From Bacillota bacterium (lineage in GTDB: Bacteria > Bacillota_I > Bacilli_A > RFN20 > CAG-826), in assembly GCA_026387995.1 (NCBI GenBank), contig JAPLKQ010000007.1, positions 1 to 7,518 on the forward strand: DNA of 7,518 nt, read 5' to 3'. The notes under the pieces are model-generated. The model did no database searches and was not told where the DNA came from. It saw only the letters and a program-made list of their open reading frames with translations. Of this stretch, positions 5,092 to 7,518 are shown piece by piece. The position numbers and the translations under genes were made by a program. Position 1 is the stretch's first letter. Each line of letters begins with the position of its first letter.

Positions 5092-5939
5092 TTTTTCACC
5101 ACCGCTTTTTTTATCAGCCGAGCAAGTTCGTCCGGAGTCTTCGCACCTGAAAAATCAAATTCGAGGCCCTTTTCGCGAAGTTTTTTCGCAAATTGGTAAA
5201 GAAGCGGGATTTCCAAAGCAAATTCGTCGTTGTCTTCGTTGAAGAGCGTGATAGGATTCGTGACTTTCACGATCGCGCCGTCTTTCATGACGATGACTTC
5301 ATCGCAGTAACTGAGAACGATATTCATGTCATGAGTAACAATGATGACCGTCGTTCCGCGTTCGTGGATTTTCTTAAATAACTGCATCATCTCAAACGAG
5401 CCGCGAGGATCGAGTCCGGCGGTCGGTTCATCGAGAATCAGGACTTTGGGTTCTTCGGCAATGATGCCGGCAATTGCGACGCGGCGACGTTCGCCACCGC
5501 TTAACTCAAACGGCGAGCGTTGGTAATAACTGGCATCTAAACCGACGTCGATTAAGGCGCGATGGGCTTTTTGAAGCGCTACTTCATCGGTGTCGCCAAA
5601 GTTTTTCGGCCCAAACGAAACGTCTTTTTCAACCGTTTCTTCAAAGAGTTGATATTCCGGGAATTGAAAGACGATGCCGGCGTGTCTCCTAAGTTCTTTC
5701 AAGTTCTTGATTTTTTTATTCGCAATAATATGAAAATCATCGATGTCGACTTCGCCGCTGGTCGGTAAAAGTAAGGCGTTGATATGTTGGACTAACGTAG
5801 ACTTCCCGGACCCAGTATGGCCGACGATCGCGGTAAAGTTGCCGTCCTTGATGGTAACATTGATATCTTTGATGGCCTCGTACTCAAATGGGGTTTTAGG
5901 GGAGTAGGTATAGGATACTTTTTTAAAGGTTATCGGCAT
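5088..5939 (-). CDS. ecfA2: Energy-coupling factor transporter ATPase EcfA2
   Basis: This is the second of two ATPases that power the ECF vitamin/metal importer by hydrolysing ATP as an EcfA1-EcfA2 heterodimer. In the 283-residue product the Walker A is GHTGSGKST (40-48), the Q-loop VFQFPEYQLFEETV (Gln92), the ABC signature LSGGE (146-150) followed by RRRVAIAG, Walker B LILDEPTAGLDP with Glu171 as catalytic base, and the switch His203 in VTHDM. FQFPEYQLFE and the RRVAIAG stretch mark EcfA2 rather than EcfA1, whose equivalent is FQNPDNQ. The signature ends in E where Q is commonest. The C-terminal extension after about residue 230 is typical of ECF ATPases. The ATG at 5939 overlaps the ecfA1 end by ten bases; a weak GGTGG lies about eight bases upstream. 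Confidence 0.96.
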   Translation of the reverse strand: MPITFKKVSYTYSPKTPFEYEAIKDINVTIKDGNFTAIVGHTGSGKSTLVQHINALLLPTSGEVDIDDFHIIANKKIKNLKELRRHAGIVFQFPEYQLFEETVEKDVSFGPKNFGDTDEVALQKAHRALIDVGLDASYYQRSPFELSGGERRRVAIAGIIAEEPKVLILDEPTAGLDPRGSFEMMQLFKKIHERGTTVIIVTHDMNIVLSYCDEVIVMKDGAIVKVTNPITLFNEDNDEFALEIPLLYQFAKKLREKGLEFDFSGAKTPDELARLIKKAVVKK

Positions 5940-6745
5940 AAAAACGCCACCAACCCTTCAACGGTTTTAATATCCTTGACGTCATAGCCTTCTTTGATCA
6001 AGGCGTTGCGCATCTTATAAACAAAGGGAAGATCGAGTTCCACTTTCAAGAGTTCTTCACGACGTGAAAAGACGTTTTCAGGAGTCCCGCGCATCACGAT
6101 TTGGCCTTCGTTCAGAACGATCACTTCATCACTGTCAAACGCTTCTTCGATATCGTGGGTAATTGAGATAATGGTCAATCCGGGATTTTCTTTCCGCATC
6201 TGCATGGCGATTTCATGAATCTCACGTTTGCCTTTGGGATCAAGCATAGCGGTCGCTTCGTCGAAGATGATGATATCGGGATGCATGGCTAAAACGCCGG
6301 CAATGGCGACACGCTGTTTCTGACCGCCGGAAAGGTTGGAAGGCTCTTTGTCTAAATACTCTTCCATGCTGACTTTGACGGCAAATTCGTTAATGATACC
6401 TTCCATTTGTTCGTGGGGAACGCAGCGGTTTTCAAGGCCAAAAGCGATGTCGTCACGGACCGTCGAACCGATGAATTGGTTGTCGGGATTTTGGAACACG
6501 ATGCCAATGCGTTGACGTAACTCACGGACTGTTTTATCGCTGAGGACTTTGTCAAAAATCGTAATCGTTCCGCTGGCCGCTTCGAGTAAACCCAAAATGA
6601 GTTTCGCGAGTGTCGATTTTCCGGAACCGTTATGGCCGATGATGGAGACGTACTTGCCAGCTTCAATGCTTAAAGAAACGTGATTAATCACGTTCTTCTT
6701 GCCATCGTAGCTGTAAGAGACATCGACCAGTTTTAGGATTTCCAA
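5930..6745 (-). CDS. ecfA1: Energy-coupling factor transporter ATPase EcfA1
   Basis: EcfA1 is the first ATPase of the ECF importer. From the TTG at 6745 the product is 271 residues, near the family's usual 270-280, opening MEILKLVDVSYSYDGKKNVI. Walker A is GHNGSGKST (37-45), the Q-loop VFQNPDNQF (Gln85), the signature LSGGQKQRVAIAG (138-150), Walker B IIIFDEATAMLDP with Glu163, and the switch His197 in ITHD. FQNPDNQ and EATAMLDP are characteristic of EcfA1. The TTG start is chosen because homology begins there, GAAGGA lies about ten bases upstream, the preceding gene's TAA ends one base before it, and no ATG or GTG exists nearby. A longer frame back to 6859 has an unrelated N-terminus that overlaps the preceding gene and is rejected. 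Confidence 0.95.
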   Translation of the reverse strand: MEILKLVDVSYSYDGKKNVINHVSLSIEAGKYVSIIGHNGSGKSTLAKLILGLLEAASGTITIFDKVLSDKTVRELRQRIGIVFQNPDNQFIGSTVRDDIAFGLENRCVPHEQMEGIINEFAVKVSMEEYLDKEPSNLSGGQKQRVAIAGVLAMHPDIIIFDEATAMLDPKGKREIHEIAMQMRKENPGLTIISITHDIEEAFDSDEVIVLNEGQIVMRGTPENVFSRREELLKVELDLPFVYKMRNALIKEGYDVKDIKTVEGLVAFLCR

Positions 6746-6746
6746 G

Positions 6747-6977
6747 TTATCTTTTCCTTCTTTTTTTTCGGGAACGTTCAACGACGAAGACCAACACGAG
6801 ATACAAGAGAATGCTGCCAACGATATAGAGAGCAATCCACCACGGATTATCGACGCCATGGGGAAGATATTGGTTAATTAAGGCATAGACGCTGACCATA
6901 AATAAAAGGAAGACAATCAGCAGGACAAGCAATCGGGTTAAAAAGGCTTTAAAGGCTTTCTTCTGGGGCGCGGTCAT
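6747..6977 (-). CDS. Small two-helix membrane protein of unknown function
   Basis: I do not recognise this 76-residue protein. It has a short basic N-terminus (MTAPQKKAFKAFLTR), a hydrophobic helix at about 16-37 (VLLIVFLLFMVSVYALI), a short polar link with HGVDNPWW, a second helix at about 48-67 (ALYIVGSILLYLVLVFVV) and a strongly positive tail, RSRKKRRKR. By the positive-inside rule both ends should be cytoplasmic, making a hairpin. The ATG at 6977 is preferred because GGAG (6986-6983) lies five bases upstream; a GTG at 6983 overlapping the deaminase stop would add two residues but has no room for a ribosome binding site. It sits between the deaminase and ecfA1 with near-zero spacing, so it is co-transcribed. 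A link to the ECF complex is only a guess from position. Confidence 0.8.
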   Translation of the reverse strand: MTAPQKKAFKAFLTRLLVLLIVFLLFMVSVYALINQYLPHGVDNPWWIALYIVGSILLYLVLVFVVERSRKKRRKR

Positions 6978-6979
6978 AA

Positions 6980-7462
6980 TCACTCCATCTCGATTTTTGG
7001 ACGGCGAGCTTCATAAATACGGTACTTAATGCCGGCCATATCGAACATTTTGCGTGAGGCTTGGCATTCAATCGAGTTCTCATATTTGTTATCGAGGAAG
7101 GTGATTTCCTTGATGCCTGTTTGGATGATGGCTTTGGCGCATTCGTTACACGGGAAGAGGGTCACATAAAGGTGACAGCCCTTGAGCTGGGCTCCTGACC
7201 GAGCATTCAGGATGGCGTTGAATTCCGCATGGCAAACGTATAAGTATTTGCTGTCAAGACCGGTGCCGTGTCCCCAGGGAAGTTCGTCGTCGTTACAGCC
7301 AATGGGCATGCCATTATAGCCGATGGAAACGACTTTATTTTCACTGTCAACGATACAAGCCCCGACTTGCGTTCCTGGGTCTTTGCTACGCATTGCCGAG
7401 TAAATGGCGATGCCCATGAAGTATTCATCCCAAGAAATATATCCGCTGCGTTTATGTTCCAT
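6980..7462 (-). CDS. dCMP deaminase / ComEB-like zinc deaminase
   Basis: The family deaminates dCMP to dUMP, feeding thymidylate synthesis; in Bacillus the homologue is ComEB, encoded in a competence operon but with an intact deaminase fold. The 160-residue product has the complete zinc site: CHAEFNAIL with His78 as ligand and Glu80 as proton shuttle, and PCNEC with Cys105 and Cys108. SAMRSKDPGTQVGACIV (about 22-38) and the GYNGMP segment (48-53) are typical dCMP-deaminase features. The ATG at 7462 has AAGGAG eight bases upstream (7476-7471) and an extended -10 promoter about 30 bases away, making it the probable first gene of the ECF-truA operon. The gene ends TGA, overlapping the start region of the next. 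No competence genes are visible. dCMP specificity rests on family resemblance. Confidence 0.92.
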   Translation of the reverse strand: MEHKRSGYISWDEYFMGIAIYSAMRSKDPGTQVGACIVDSENKVVSIGYNGMPIGCNDDELPWGHGTGLDSKYLYVCHAEFNAILNARSGAQLKGCHLYVTLFPCNECAKAIIQTGIKEITFLDNKYENSIECQASRKMFDMAGIKYRIYEARRPKIEME

Positions 7463-7470
7463 AAGCTGGT

Positions 7471-7476
7471 CTCCTT
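7471..7476 (-). promoter_or_regulatory. Shine-Dalgarno of the dCMP deaminase gene
   Basis: AAGGAG on the minus strand, eight bases before the ATG at 7462. It fixes this start; no competing upstream start exists before the predicted promoter. Confidence 0.85.
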
Positions 7477-7489
7477 GCGAATCTATGTA

Positions 7490-7498
7490 ATTATATCA
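7490..7498 (-). promoter_or_regulatory. Extended -10 promoter of the dCMP deaminase-ECF-truA operon
   Basis: The minus strand reads TGATATAAT (7498-7490): a perfect TATAAT with the TGn extension. The -35 position at 17-base spacing falls on the last six bases of the window (GGCGCA) and does not match TTGACA, though extended -10 promoters often lack one. Transcription should begin near 7483, about 20 bases before the ATG. Confidence 0.65.
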
Positions 7499-7518
7499 TA
7501 CACATTATTAGATGCGCC

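Noticed and set aside
6746..6859. N-terminal extension of EcfA1 resembling a signal peptide/lipoprotein segment (SISLAAFSCISC)
   Set aside because: It overlaps the small membrane protein gene in another frame, and ECF ATPases are cytosolic; homology starts at the TTG at 6745.
1..7518. Mycoplasma-type code (TGA as Trp), tRNA genes, CRISPR arrays, insertion sequences, phage or defence genes
   Set aside because: TGA is used as stop at several gene ends and Trp is TGG. I saw no cloverleaf, spaced direct repeats, transposase motifs or defence domains.

Overview
The window (7,518 bases, coding almost entirely on the minus strand, so genes read from high to low coordinates) looks like a housekeeping segment of a Firmicutes/Bacilli-type chromosome, possibly near the Mollicutes/Erysipelotrichia side. 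The reasons are the run ecfA1-ecfA2-ecfT-truA close to rplM-rpsI, which is the familiar Bacilli order, strong GGAGG ribosome binding sites, and AT-rich sigma-A type promoters. TGA ends at least five genes (dCMP deaminase, ecfA2, ecfT, truA and others by overlap), so this is the standard bacterial code and not the Mycoplasma code. Genus cannot be read from the sequence.

Layout in transcription order. A promoter at about 7490-7500 starts a tight operon: a dCMP deaminase/ComEB-like enzyme, a 76-residue two-helix membrane protein of unknown function, the ATPases EcfA1 and EcfA2, the transmembrane subunit EcfT of an energy-coupling factor vitamin/metal transporter, the tRNA pseudouridine synthase TruA, and a PHP-family phosphatase resembling HisJ/HisK histidinol phosphatase. 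Most of these genes overlap or abut (TGATG or ATGA junctions), which suggests translational coupling. No S component lies here, so the ECF module is of the shared (group II) kind. Next comes a monocistronic yebC2-type gene with its own extended -10 promoter and a Rho-independent terminator. Then rplM-rpsI (L13-S9), with a textbook promoter, a short structured leader that is probably the autoregulatory L13 leader, and a strong terminator.

The remaining low-coordinate end (1-690) is the odd part. A single open minus-strand frame joins two unrelated proteins. Positions about 669-400 encode an internal piece of a pyruvate dehydrogenase E1 alpha subunit (thiamine-diphosphate enzyme), about 61% GC. 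Positions about 396-1 encode a MATE-family multidrug efflux transporter lacking its N-terminus, about 46% GC, and running off the window edge. Both E1 alpha ends are missing, and the piece sits just after a good promoter where the start of the MATE gene should be. This is either a rare recombination scar or, more likely, an assembly or gap-filling chimera of roughly one read length from another organism. It is the most notable item here. I do not see a new biological system; the rest is ordinary core metabolism and translation.
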